Assembly (NCBI RefSeq): GCF_000003605.2
Contig: NW_003122308.1
Location: 1-21,204 of the forward strand
DNA length: 21,204 nt
DNA from: Saccoglossus kowalevskii
Lineage: Eukaryota; Hemichordata; Enteropneusta; Harrimaniidae
Direction of reading: 5' to 3'
In this document: positions 1 through 8,774 of the stretch, in pieces
How the letters are laid out: the number at the start of each line of letters is the position of its first letter
Position numbering within the stretch: position 1 is the first letter of the stretch
Translations under genes and position numbers: made by a program
The notes under the pieces: generated by a model
Told to the model about the DNA's origin: nothing
The model's input: only the letters and a program-made list of their open reading frames with translations
Database searches by the model: none

Positions 1-789
1 TGCGAGAGAGAGTATTTTCAGTATAAATATGCGTTGAGAGAAAATTTTCACTACAAATAGGCGCGAGGGAGAGTATTTTCAGTACAAATATGCGCGCGAG
101 AGAGTATTTTTGATACAAATATAAGCGACGGAGAGTATCTTCAGTACAAATATGAGCGAGGGAGAGTATTTTCAGTACAAATATGAGCAAGGGAGAGTAT
201 TTTCAGTACAAATATGCGCGCGAGAGAGTATTTTTGATACAAATATAAGCGACGGAGAGTATCTTCAGTACAAATATGAGCGAGGGAGAGTATTTTCAGT
301 ACAAATATGCGCAAGGGAGAGTATTTTCAGTACAAATATGCGCGGGGGGTATTTTCAGTACAAATATGCGCGAGGGAGAGTATTTTCAGTACAAATATGC
401 GCGGGGGGTATTTTCAGTACAAATATGCGCGAGGGCGAGTATTTTCAGTACAAATATGAGCGAAGGTGAGTATTTTCAGTATAAATATGCGCGAGGGAGA
501 GTATTTTCAGTACAAATTAGCGAGTGGGAGAGAATTTTCAGTACAAATATGCGCGAGGGAGAGTATTTTCAGTACAAAATAGCGAGAGGAAGAGAATTTT
601 CATTACAAATATGCGCGAGGGAGAGTATTTCCAGAGTATCTTCTGTACAAATACGCCCAAGGGAGAGTATTCTTTCAGTACAAATACGCGCAAGGGAGAG
701 TATTTTCAGTATAAATAAGCGCGAGGGAGAGTATTTTGAGTATAAGTTTGCGCAAAGGGAGAGTATTTTCAGTATAAAATAGCGGGAGG
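1..789 (+). repeat. Domain A, copy 1 (truncated on both sides)
   Basis: Begins inside domain A and matches 8998-9785, 11348-12135 and 17410-18150 almost base for base. Diagnostic monomers in order are GTTGAGAGAAAATTTTCAC, AAGCGACGGAGAGTATCTTC (twice), two 28-bp GCGGGGGGTA monomers (about 342 and 402), ATTAGCGAGTGGGAGAG, AATAGCGAGAGGAAGAG, the fused monomer containing TATTTCCAGAGTATCTTC (about 627), CTTTCAG with two extra bases (about 671), and AAAATAGCGGGAGGA. Just after AGCGGGAGGA the other copies read AGAGAATTTTCAG and continue for another ~0.7 kb of domain A. Here the sequence switches to GAGTAATTTCAG and domain B, so the 3' half of the domain is missing. Confidence 0.85.
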
Positions 790-879
790 AGAGTAATTTC
801 AGTACAAATATGCGCGAGGGAGAGTAATTTCACGTACAAATATGAGCGAGGGAGACTATTTTCATCACAAATACGCGTG
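790..879 (+). repeat. Junction monomers between domain A and domain B
   Basis: Three monomers link truncated domain A to the first intact B unit. They resemble 1165-1235 (GAGTAATTTCAG, then GGGAGACTATTTTCATCAC, then ACGCGTGAGGG), so they probably came from the end of a B unit. One monomer carries an otherwise unseen two-base insertion giving TTTCACGTAC (about 829-838). The breakpoint lies near 789-795, where both parental types share GAG. Confidence 0.7.
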
Positions 880-1907
880 AGGGAGAGTATTTTCAGTACA
901 CATATGCGCGAGGGTGAGTAATTTCTGTACAAATATGAGCGATTGGAGTATTTTCAACCCAAAAAATGCGCGAGAGAGAGTATTTACTGTACAAATACTC
1001 GAGAGGGGGAGTATTTTCAGTACAGATATGCGCGAGGGGAATATTTTCAGTACAAATACGCGCGAGGGAGAGTATTTTCAGTACAAATACGCGCGATGGG
1101 AGAGTATTATCAGTACAAATATGCGCGAGGGAGAGTATTTTCAGTACAAATATGCGCGAGGGAGAGTAATTTCAGTACAAATATGAGCGAGGGAGACTAT
1201 TTTCATCACAAATACGCGTGAGGGAGAGTATTTTCAGTACAAATATGCTCGAGGGAGAGTATTTTCAGTACAAATATGCGCGAGGGAGAGTAATTTCAGT
1301 ACAAATATGAGCGATGGGAGTATTTTCAGTGCAAATATGTGCGAGGGAGAGTGTTTACTGTACAAATACGCGAGAGGGAGATTATTTTCAGTACAGATAT
1401 GCGCGAGGGAGACTATTTTCAGTACAAATACGCGCGAGGGAGAGTATTTAAGTTCAGTACAAATACGCGCGAGTGAGAGTACTAGTATTTTAAGCACAAA
1501 TATGAGCGAGGAAGAGTATTTTCAGTACAAATATGAGCGAAGTGAGTATTTTCAGTACAAATATGTGCGAGGGAGAGTATTTTCACTATCAAATATGCAA
1601 GAGAGAGTATTTTCAGTACAAATACGAGTGAAGGAGAGTATTTTCAGTACAAATATGAGCGAAGGAGATTATTTTCAATACAAATATGAGCAATGGAAGT
1701 CTTTTCAGTACAAATATGCGCGAGGGAGATTATTTTCTGTACAAATACGCGAGAGGGAGAGTATTTTCAGTACAGATATGCGCGAGGGAGAGTATTTTCA
1801 GTACAAATACGCGCGAGGGAGAGTATTGTAGGTACAAATAGGCGCGATCGGAGTATTTTCAGTACGGATATGCGCGAGGGAGAGTATTTTCAGTACAAAT
1901 ACGCGAG
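880..1907 (+). repeat. Domain B higher-order unit 1, intact 1028-bp form
   Basis: A full B unit of about 33 monomers. The P landmark starts at 958 (CCCAAAAAATG) and the C landmark ACTAG at 1481, 523 bp later. After C come AAGCACAAATATGAGCGAGG, the 29-bp TGCAAGAGAG monomer, ACGAGTGAAGG, GCAATGGAAGTC, a GGCGCGATCGGAG monomer and the GTACACATATGCGCG monomer that precedes the next P. The same unit recurs at 3648-4675 with offset exactly 2768 bp. Two small compensating differences (CGAAGTGAG versus CGAAGGTGAG near 1551, and CACTATCAAAT versus CACTACAAAT near 1588) leave the total length unchanged. Confidence 0.85.
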
Positions 1908-2525
1908 AGGGAGTGTATTTTCAGTACACATATGCGCGAAGGAGAGTAATTTCTGTACAAATATGAGCGATTGGAGTATTTTCAACCCAAAAAATGCGCG
2001 AGGGAGAGTATTTACTGTACAAATACTCGAGAGGGGGAGTATTTTCAGTACAGATATGCGCGAGGGGAATATTTTCAGTACAAATACGCGCGAGTTAGAG
2101 TATTTTCAGTACAAATACGCGCGATGGGAGAGTATTATCAGTACAAATATGCGCGAGGGAGAGTATTTTCAGTACAAATATGCGCGAGGGAGAGTAATTT
2201 CAGTACAAATATGAGCGAGGGAGACTATTTTCAGTACAAATACGCGTGAGGGAGAGTATTTTCAGTACAAATATGCTCGAGGGAGAGTAATTTCAGTACA
2301 AATATGAGCGATGGGAGTATTTTCAGTACAAATATGCGCAAGGGAGATTATTTTCTGTACAAATACGCGAGAGGGAGAGTATTTTTAATACAGATATGCG
2401 CGAGGGAGAGTATTTTCAGTACAAATACGCGCGAGGGAGAGTATTTTCAGTACAAATACGCGCGATCGGAGTATTTTCAGTACGGATATGCGCGAGGGAG
2501 AGTATTTTCAGTACTAATACGCGCG
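1908..2525 (+). repeat. Domain B unit 2, internally deleted (618 bp)
   Basis: Starts like unit 1, with P at 1986, and tracks it for about 360 bp (offset 1028). Near 2290-2340 it loses about 410 bp including the C landmark: GAGCGATGGGAGTATTTTCAG is followed directly by GCGCAAGGGAGATTATTTTC, which in intact units lies after C. It ends with the GATCGG and GTACACATATGCGCG monomers before the next P. Confidence 0.8.
1924..1938 (+). repeat. Alternating purine-pyrimidine run in the pre-P monomer (example)
   Basis: GTACACATATGCGCG is 15 bases of strict purine-pyrimidine alternation. The variant is a fixed part of the B unit, lying about 60 bp before each P; other copies start at 896, 2542, 3664, 4692, 5812 and 7843. 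Such runs are known to favour left-handed DNA under supercoiling; whether this happens here is unknown. Confidence 0.6.
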
Positions 2526-3398
2526 AGGGAGTGTATTTTCAGTACACATATGCGCGAGGGAGAGTAATTTCTGTACAAATATGATCGATGGGAGTATTTC
2601 CAGCCCAAAAAATGCGCGAGGGAGAGTATTTACTGTACAAATATGAGAGAGGGAGAGTATTTTCAGTACAGATACGCGCGAGGGAGAGTATTTTCAGTAC
2701 AAATATGTGCGAAGGAGAGTATTTTCAGTACAAATACGCACGAGGGAGAGTATTTTCAGTACAAATATGCGCGAGGGAGAGTAATTTCAGTACAAATATG
2801 AGCGATGGGAGTATTTTCAGTCCAAATATGCGCGAGGGAGAGTATTTACTGTACAAATACGCGAGAGGGAGAGTATTTTCAGTACAGATATGCGCGAGGG
2901 TGACTATTTTCAGTACAAATACGCGCGAGGGAGAGTATTTAAGTTCAGTACAAATACGCGCGAGTGAGAGTACTAGTATTTTAAGCACAAATATGAGCGA
3001 GGAAGAGTATTTTCAGTACAAATATGAGCGAAGGTGAGTATTTTCAGTACAAATATGTGCGATTGAGAGTATTTTCACTACAAATATGCAAGAGAGAGTA
3101 TTTTCAGTACAAATACGAGTGAAGGAGAGTATTTTCAGTACAAATATGAGCGAAGGAGATTATTTTCAATACAAATATGAGCGATGGGAGTCTTTTCAGT
3201 ACAAATATACGCGAGGGATATTATTTTCTGTACAACTACGCGAGAGGGAGAGTATTTTCAGTACAGATATGCGCGAGGGAGAGTATTTTCAGTACAAATA
3301 CGCGCGAGGGAGAATATTTTCAGTACAAATAGGCGCGATCGGAGTATTTTCAGTACGGATATGCGCGAGGGAGAGTATTTTCAGTACAAATACGCGCG
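2526..3398 (+). repeat. Domain B unit 3 (873 bp)
   Basis: P at 2604 has the form CAGCCCAAAAAATG and C is at 2972, so P to C is 368 bp instead of 523. C to the next P is 505 bp, as in other units. The P-proximal part, with GTGCGAAGGAG and ACGCACGAGGG monomers, is shared with 16721-16985 and 20516-20780 rather than with unit 1, so this unit belongs to a second B subfamily on its left side. Confidence 0.8.
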
Positions 3399-3647
3399 AG
3401 GGAGTGTATTTTCAGTACATATATGCGCGAAGGAGAGTAATTTCTGTACAAATATGAGCGATGGGAGTATTTTCAACCCAAAAAATGCGCGAGGGAGAGT
3501 ATTTACTGTACAAATACTCGAGAGGGAGAGTATTTTCAGTACAGATATGCGCGAGGGAGAGTATTTTCAGTACAAATACGCGCGAGGGAGAGTATTTTCA
3601 GTACAAATACGCGCGATGGGAGAGTATTATCAGTACAAATACGCGAG
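3399..3647 (+). repeat. Domain B unit 4, short P-to-P remnant (249 bp)
   Basis: Eight monomers between P at 3477 and P at 3726, with no C landmark. The order is P, TACTGTACAAATACTCGAG, three ordinary monomers, the TATTATCAG monomer, then directly the GTGTATTTTCAGTACACAT monomer that normally precedes P. The same 249-bp arrangement is seen at 15353-15601, so the deletion product itself was copied. Confidence 0.8.
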
Positions 3648-4675
3648 AGGGAGTGTATTTTCAGTACACATATGCGCGAAGGAGAGTAATTTCTGTACAA
3701 ATATGAGCGATTGGAGTATTTTCAACCCAAAAAATGCGCGAGAGAGAGTATTTACTGTACAAATACTCGAGAGGGGGAGTATTTTCAGTACAGATATGCG
3801 CGAGGGGAATATTTTCAGTACAAATACGCGCGAGGGAGAGTATTTTCAGTACAAATACGCGCGATGGGAGAGTATTATCAGTACAAATATGCGCGAGGGA
3901 GAGTATTTTCAGTACAAATATGCGCGAGGGAGAGTAATTTCAGTACAAATATGAGCGAGGGAGACTATTTTCATCACAAATACGCGTGAGGGAGAGTATT
4001 TTCAGTACAAATATGCTCGAGGGAGAGTATTTTCAGTACAAATATGCGCGAGGGAGAGTAATTTCAGTACAAATATGAGCGATGGGAGTATTTTCAGTGC
4101 AAATATGTGCGAGGGAGAGTGTTTACTGTACAAATACGCGAGAGGGAGATTATTTTCAGTACAGATATGCGCGAGGGAGACTATTTTCAGTACAAATACG
4201 CGCGAGGGAGAGTATTTAAGTTCAGTACAAATACGCGCGAGTGAGAGTACTAGTATTTTAAGCACAAATATGAGCGAGGAAGAGTATTTTCAGTACAAAT
4301 ATGAGCGAAGGTGAGTATTTTCAGTACAAATATGTGCGAGGGAGAGTATTTTCACTACAAATATGCAAAAGAGAGTATTTTCAGTACAAATACGAGTGAA
4401 GGAGAGTATTTTCAGTACAAATATGAGCGAAGGAGATTATTTTCAATACAAATATGAGCAATGGAAGTCTTTTCAGTACAAATATGCGCGAGGGAGATTA
4501 TTTTCTGTACAAATACGCGAGAGGGAGAGTATTTTCAGTACAGATATGCGCGAGGGAGAGTATTTTCAGTACAAATACGCGCGAGGGAGAGTATTGTCAG
4601 TACAAATAGGCGCGATCGGAGTATTTTCAGTACGGATATGCGCGAGGGAGAGTATTTTCAGAACAAATACGCGAA
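3648..4675 (+). repeat. Domain B unit 5, second intact 1028-bp form
   Basis: P at 3726, C at 4249 (523 bp), next P at 4754 (505 bp). It repeats 880-1907 at offset 2768 without net length change. Its left half also matches 13718-14358 at offset 10018 (P to 13744, C to 14267). The 29-bp monomer after C reads TGCAAAAGAG here. This is the best reference unit for domain B. Confidence 0.86.
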
Positions 4676-5795
4676 AGGGAGTGTATTTTCAGTACACATA
4701 TGCGCGAAGGAGAGTAATTTCTGTACAAATATGAGCGATTGGAGTATTTTCAACCCAAAAAATGCGCGAGGGAGAGTATTTACTGTACAAATACTCGAGA
4801 GGGGGAGTATTTTCAGTACAGATATGCGCGAGGGGAATATTTTCAGTACAAATACGCGCGAGGGAGAGTATTTTCAGTACAAATACGCGCGATGGGAGAG
4901 TATTATCAGTACAAATATGCGCGAGGGAGAGTATTTTCAGTACAAATATGCGCGAGGGAGAGTAATTTCAGTACAAATATGAGCGAGGGAGACTATTTTC
5001 AGTACAAATACGCGTGAGGGAGAGTATTTTCAGTACAAATATGCTCGAGGGAGAGTAATTTCAGTACAAATATGAGCGATGGGAGTATTTTCAGTTCAAA
5101 TATGCGCGAGGGAGAGTATTTACTGTACAAATACGCGAGAGGGAGAGTATTTTCAATACAGATATGCGCGAGGGAGACTATTTTCAGTACAAATACGCGC
5201 GAGGGAGAGTATTTTCAGTACAAGTACGCGCGATGGGAGTATTTTCAGTACAAATATGCGCGAGGGAGAGTATTTTCTGTACAAATACGCGAGAAGGAGA
5301 GTATTTTCAGTACGGATATGCGCGAGCGAGACTATTTTCAGTACAAATACGCGCGAGGGAGAGTATTTAAGTTCAGTACAAATACGCGCGAGGGAGAGTA
5401 CTAGTATTTTAAGCACAAATATGAGCGAGGAAGAGTATTTTCAGTACAAATATGAGCGAAGGAGAGTATTTTCAGTACAAATATGCAAGAGAGAGTATTT
5501 TCAGTAAAAATACGAGTGAAGAAGAGTATTTTCAGTACAAATATGAGCGAAAGAGATTATTTTCAATACAAATATGAGCGATGGGAGTATTTTCAGCACA
5601 AATATGCGCGAGGGAGATTATTTTCTGTACAAATACGCGAGAGGGAGAGTATTTTCAGTACAGATATGCGCGAGGGAGAGTATTTTCAGTACAACTACGC
5701 GCGAGGGAGAGTATTTTCAGTACAAATACGCGCGATCGGAGTATTTTCGGTACGGATATGCGCGAGGGGGAGTATTTTCAGTACTAAGACGCGCG
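4676..5795 (+). repeat. Domain B unit 6, expanded (1120 bp)
   Basis: P at 4754 and C at 5400 are 646 bp apart, about four monomers more than in the intact unit. C to next P is 474 bp, one 31-bp monomer less than the usual 505. The first ~320 bp continue the 2768-bp duplication. A TTTTCAGTTCAAATATG monomer near 5092 is shared with about 14740 and 19874. Positions 4852-5440 recur at 14500-15088 (offset 9648). The 29-bp monomer near 5483 is followed by GTAAAAATACGAGTGAAGAAG, a variant seen again only near 14410. Confidence 0.78.
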
Positions 5796-7125
5796 AGGGA
5801 GTGTATTTTCAGTACACATATGCGCGAAGGTGAGTAATTTCTGTACAAATATGAGCGATGGGAGTATTTTCAGCCCAAAAAATGCGCGAGGGAGAGTATT
5901 AACTGTACAAATACTCGAGAGGGAGAGTATTTTCAGTACAGATATGCGCGAGGAAGAGTATTTTCAGTACAAATACGCGCGAGGGAGAGTATTTTCAGTA
6001 CAAATACGCGCGATGGGAGAGTATTATCAGTACAAATATGCGCGAGGGAGAGTATTTTCAGTACAATTTTGCACGAGGGAGAGTAATTTCAGTATAAATA
6101 TGCGCGAGGGAGAGTATTTTCAGTACAATTTTGCACGAGGGAGAGTAATTTCAGTATAAATATGCGCGAGGGAGAGTATTTTCAGTACAAATATGCGCGA
6201 GGGAGAGTAATTTCAGTACAAATATGAGCGATGGGAGTATTTTCTGTCCAAATATGCGCGAGGGAGAGCATTTACTGTACAAATACGCGAGAGGGAGAGT
6301 ATTTTCAGTACAGATATGCGCGAGGGAGAGTAATTTCAGTACAAATATGAGCGATGGGAGTATTTTCAGTCCAAATATGCGCGAGTGAGAGTATTTACTG
6401 TACAAATACGCGAGAGGGAGAGTATTTTCAGTAGAAATACGCGCGATGGGAGTATTCTCAATACAAATATGCGCGAGGGAGAGTATTTTCAGTACGGATA
6501 TGCGCGAGCGAGACTATTTTCAGTACAAATACGCGCGAGGGAGAGTATTTAAGTTCAGTACAAATACGCGCGAGGGAGAGGACTTAGTATTTTAAGCACA
6601 AATATGAGCGAGGAAGAGTATTTTCAGTACAAATATGAGCGAAGGAGAGTATTTTCAGTACAAATATGTGCGAGGGAGAGTATTTTCAATACAAATATGC
6701 AAGAGAGAGTATTTTCAGTACAAATACGAGTGAAGGAGAGTATTTTCAGTACAAATATGAGCGAAGGAGATTATTTTCTGTACAAATACGCGAGAGGGAG
6801 AGTATTTTCAGTACAGATATGCGCGAGGGAGAGTATTTTCAGTACAAATACGCGCGAGGGAGAGTATTTTCAGTACAAATACGCGCGAGGGAGAGTATTT
6901 TCAGTACAGATATGCGCGAGGGAGAGTATTTTCAGTACAAATACGCGCGAGGGAGAGTATTTTCAGTACAAATACGCGCGATGGGAGAGTATTTTCTGTA
7001 CAAATACACGAGATAGAGAGTATTTTCAGTACGGACATGCGCGAGCGAGACTATTTTCAGTACAAATACGCGCGAGGGAGAGTATTTAAGTTCAGTACAA
7101 ATACGCGCGAGGGAGAGTACTAGTA
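5796..7125 (+). repeat. Domain B compound unit 7 (P at 5874, C at 6583 and 7119)
   Basis: P has the CAGCCC form and is followed by TATTAACTGTAC. Two TACAATTTTGCACGAGGG monomers lie near 6063 and 6125. Two CAGTCC/CTGTCC half-P monomers lie near 6246 and 6370. The C at 6583 is altered to GGACTTAGTATTTTAAGC. A run of plain consensus-like monomers follows (about 6790-6980), then a normal C at 7119. No P lies between the two C landmarks (536 bp). At 7125/7126 the second C is cut after ACTAGTATTTT and joined to domain A. Positions 5745-6510 recur at 10545-11278. Confidence 0.78.
6864..6882 (+). repeat. 19-bp inverted-repeat core of a monomer (example)
   Basis: GTATTT and AAATAC form perfect 6-bp arms around the 7-base spacer TCAGTAC. 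The arms are complete in monomers followed by ACGCG and shortened to 5 bp in monomers followed by ATGCG. The same arms persist when the spacer changes to TCTGTAC or ACTGTAC. This is one clean example of a motif recurring through the array. A role as a protein dyad site or hairpin is inference. Confidence 0.7.
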
Positions 7126-7289
7126 TTTTCGGTACACATATAAGCGACGGACAGTATCTTCAGTACAAATATGAGCGAAGGAGAGTATATTCAGTACAAA
7201 TATGCGCAAGGGAGAGTATTTTCAGTACAAATATGCGCTAGGGAGAGTATTTTCAGTACAAATTAGCGCGAGGGAGAAAATTTTCAGTA
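7126..7289 (+). repeat. Domain A 3' fragment inserted between B segments
   Basis: About 160 bp that match the last part of domain A (10297-10459, 12650-12812 and 18668-18828): CGGTACACATATAAGCGACGG with ACAGTATCTTC, GCGCAAGGG, GCGCTAGGGAG and ATTAGCGCGAGGGAGAAAA. The left joint falls inside GTATTTT, shared by the C landmark of domain B and the GTATTTTCGG monomer of domain A. The right side passes smoothly into B at the CAGATATGCGCG monomer, as in the other A copies. Confidence 0.8.
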
Positions 7290-7826
7290 CAGATATGCGC
7301 GAGGGAGAGTATTTTCAGTACAAATACGCGCGAGGGAGAGTATTTTCAGTACAAATAGGCGCGATCGGAGTATTTTCAGTACGGATATGCGCGAGGGAGA
7401 GTATTTTCAGTACTAATACGCGCGAGGGAGAGTATTTTCAGTACAAGTACGCGCGATGGGAGTATTTTCAGTACAAATATGCGCGAGGGAGAGTATTTTC
7501 TGTACAAATATGTGCGAGGGAGAGTATTTTCACTACAAATATGCGCGAGGGAGAGTATTTTCAGTACAAATACGAGTGAAGGAGAGTATTTTCAGTACAA
7601 ATATGAGCGAAGGAGATTATTTTCAATACAAATATGAGCGATGGGAGATTATTTTTTGTACAAATACGCGAGAGGGAGAGTATTTTCAGTACAGATATGC
7701 GCGAAGGAGAGTATTTTCAGTACAATTACGCGCGAGGGAGAGTATTTTCAGTACAAATAGGCGCGATCGGAGTATTTTCAGTACGGATATGCGCGAGGGA
7801 GAGTATTTTCAGTACAAATACGCGAG
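7290..7826 (+). repeat. Domain B entry segment after A fragment
   Basis: GATCGGAG, TACTAATACGCGCGAGG and GTACAAGTACGCGCGATGGG monomers lead into the GTGCGAGGG/TTTTCACTACAAATATG pair that normally follows the C landmark. The usual 29-bp TGCAAGAGAG monomer is here an ordinary 31-bp GCGCGAGGG monomer (about 7540). The segment then shows GATGGGAGATTATTTT, a fusion also present near 19178. The whole stretch 7119-7985 recurs at 18658-19522 with offset 11537-11539. Confidence 0.78.
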
Positions 7827-8774
7827 AGAGAGTGTATTTTCAGTACACATATGCGCGAAGGAGAGTAATTTCTGTACAAATATGAGCGATTGGAGTATTT
7901 TCAACCCAAAAAATGCGCGAGGGAGAGTATTTACTGTACAAATACTCGAGAGGGGGAGTATTTTCAGTACAGATATGCGCGAGGGGAATATTTTCAGTAC
8001 AAATACGCGCGATGGGAGAGTATTTTCTGTACAAATACGCGAGATAGAGAGTATTTTCAGTACGGATATGCGCGAGCGAGACTATTTTCAGTACAAATAC
8101 GCGCGAGGGAGAGTATTTAAGTTCAGTACAAATACGCGCGAGGGAGAGTACTAGTATTTTAAGCACACATATGAGGGAGGAAGTGTATTTTCAGTACAAG
8201 TACGCGCGATGGGAGTATTTTCAGTACAAATATGTGCGAGGGAGAGTATTTTCTGTACAAATACGCGAGAAGGAGAGTATTTTCATTACGGATATGCGCG
8301 AGCGAGACTATTTTCAGTACAAATTCGCGCGAGGGAGAGTATTTAAGTTCAGTACAGATACGCGCGAGGGAGAGTTCTAGTATTTTAAGCACAAATATGA
8401 GCGAGGAAAAGTATTTTCAGTACAAATATGAGCGCAGGAGAGTATTTTCAGTAGAAATATGTGCGAGGGAGAGTATTTTCACTACAAATATGCAAGAGAG
8501 AGTATTTTCAGTACAAATACGAGTGAAGGAGAGTATTTTCAGTACAAATATGAGCGAAGGAGATTATTTTCAATACAAATATGTACGATGGGAGTATTTT
8601 CAGTACAAATATGCGCAAGGGAGATTATTTTCTGTACAAATACGCGAGAGGGAGAGTATTTTCAGTACAGATATGCGCGAGGGAGAGTATTTTCAGTACA
8701 AATACGCGCGAGGGAGAGTATTTTCAGTACAAATACGCGCGATCGGAGTATTTTCAGTACGGATATGCGCGAGG
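7827..8774 (+). repeat. Domain B unit with P at 7905 and a C doublet (8150, 8376)
   Basis: P to first C is only 245 bp. The two C landmarks are 226 bp apart, and the second is mutated to TTCTAGTATTTTAAGC with CAGATACGCG upstream. After the first C the sequence reads AAGCACACATATGAGGGAGG. The doublet recurs at 16068/16294 with offset 7918, where the second C is AATAGTATTTT, so each copy has mutated independently. The right end passes into domain A near 8775 (GAGAGAATTTTCATTAC). Confidence 0.8.

Noticed and set aside
341..410. GGGGGG runs as G-quadruplex sites
   Set aside because: Each 28-bp monomer has a single G6 run and the next lies about 60 bp away, so the four close G-tracts required are absent.
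1234..1497. Reverse-strand open frames of about 65-110 codons, recurring for example at 1234-1497, 2725-2988, 4002-4265, 5153-5416 and 14020-14283
   Set aside because: The reverse consensus contains TGA once per 93 bp in each frame (from TTTTCAGTAC). These frames exist only where CTGTAC, TTTACTG or shifted monomers remove it. They recur because the higher-order unit recurs.
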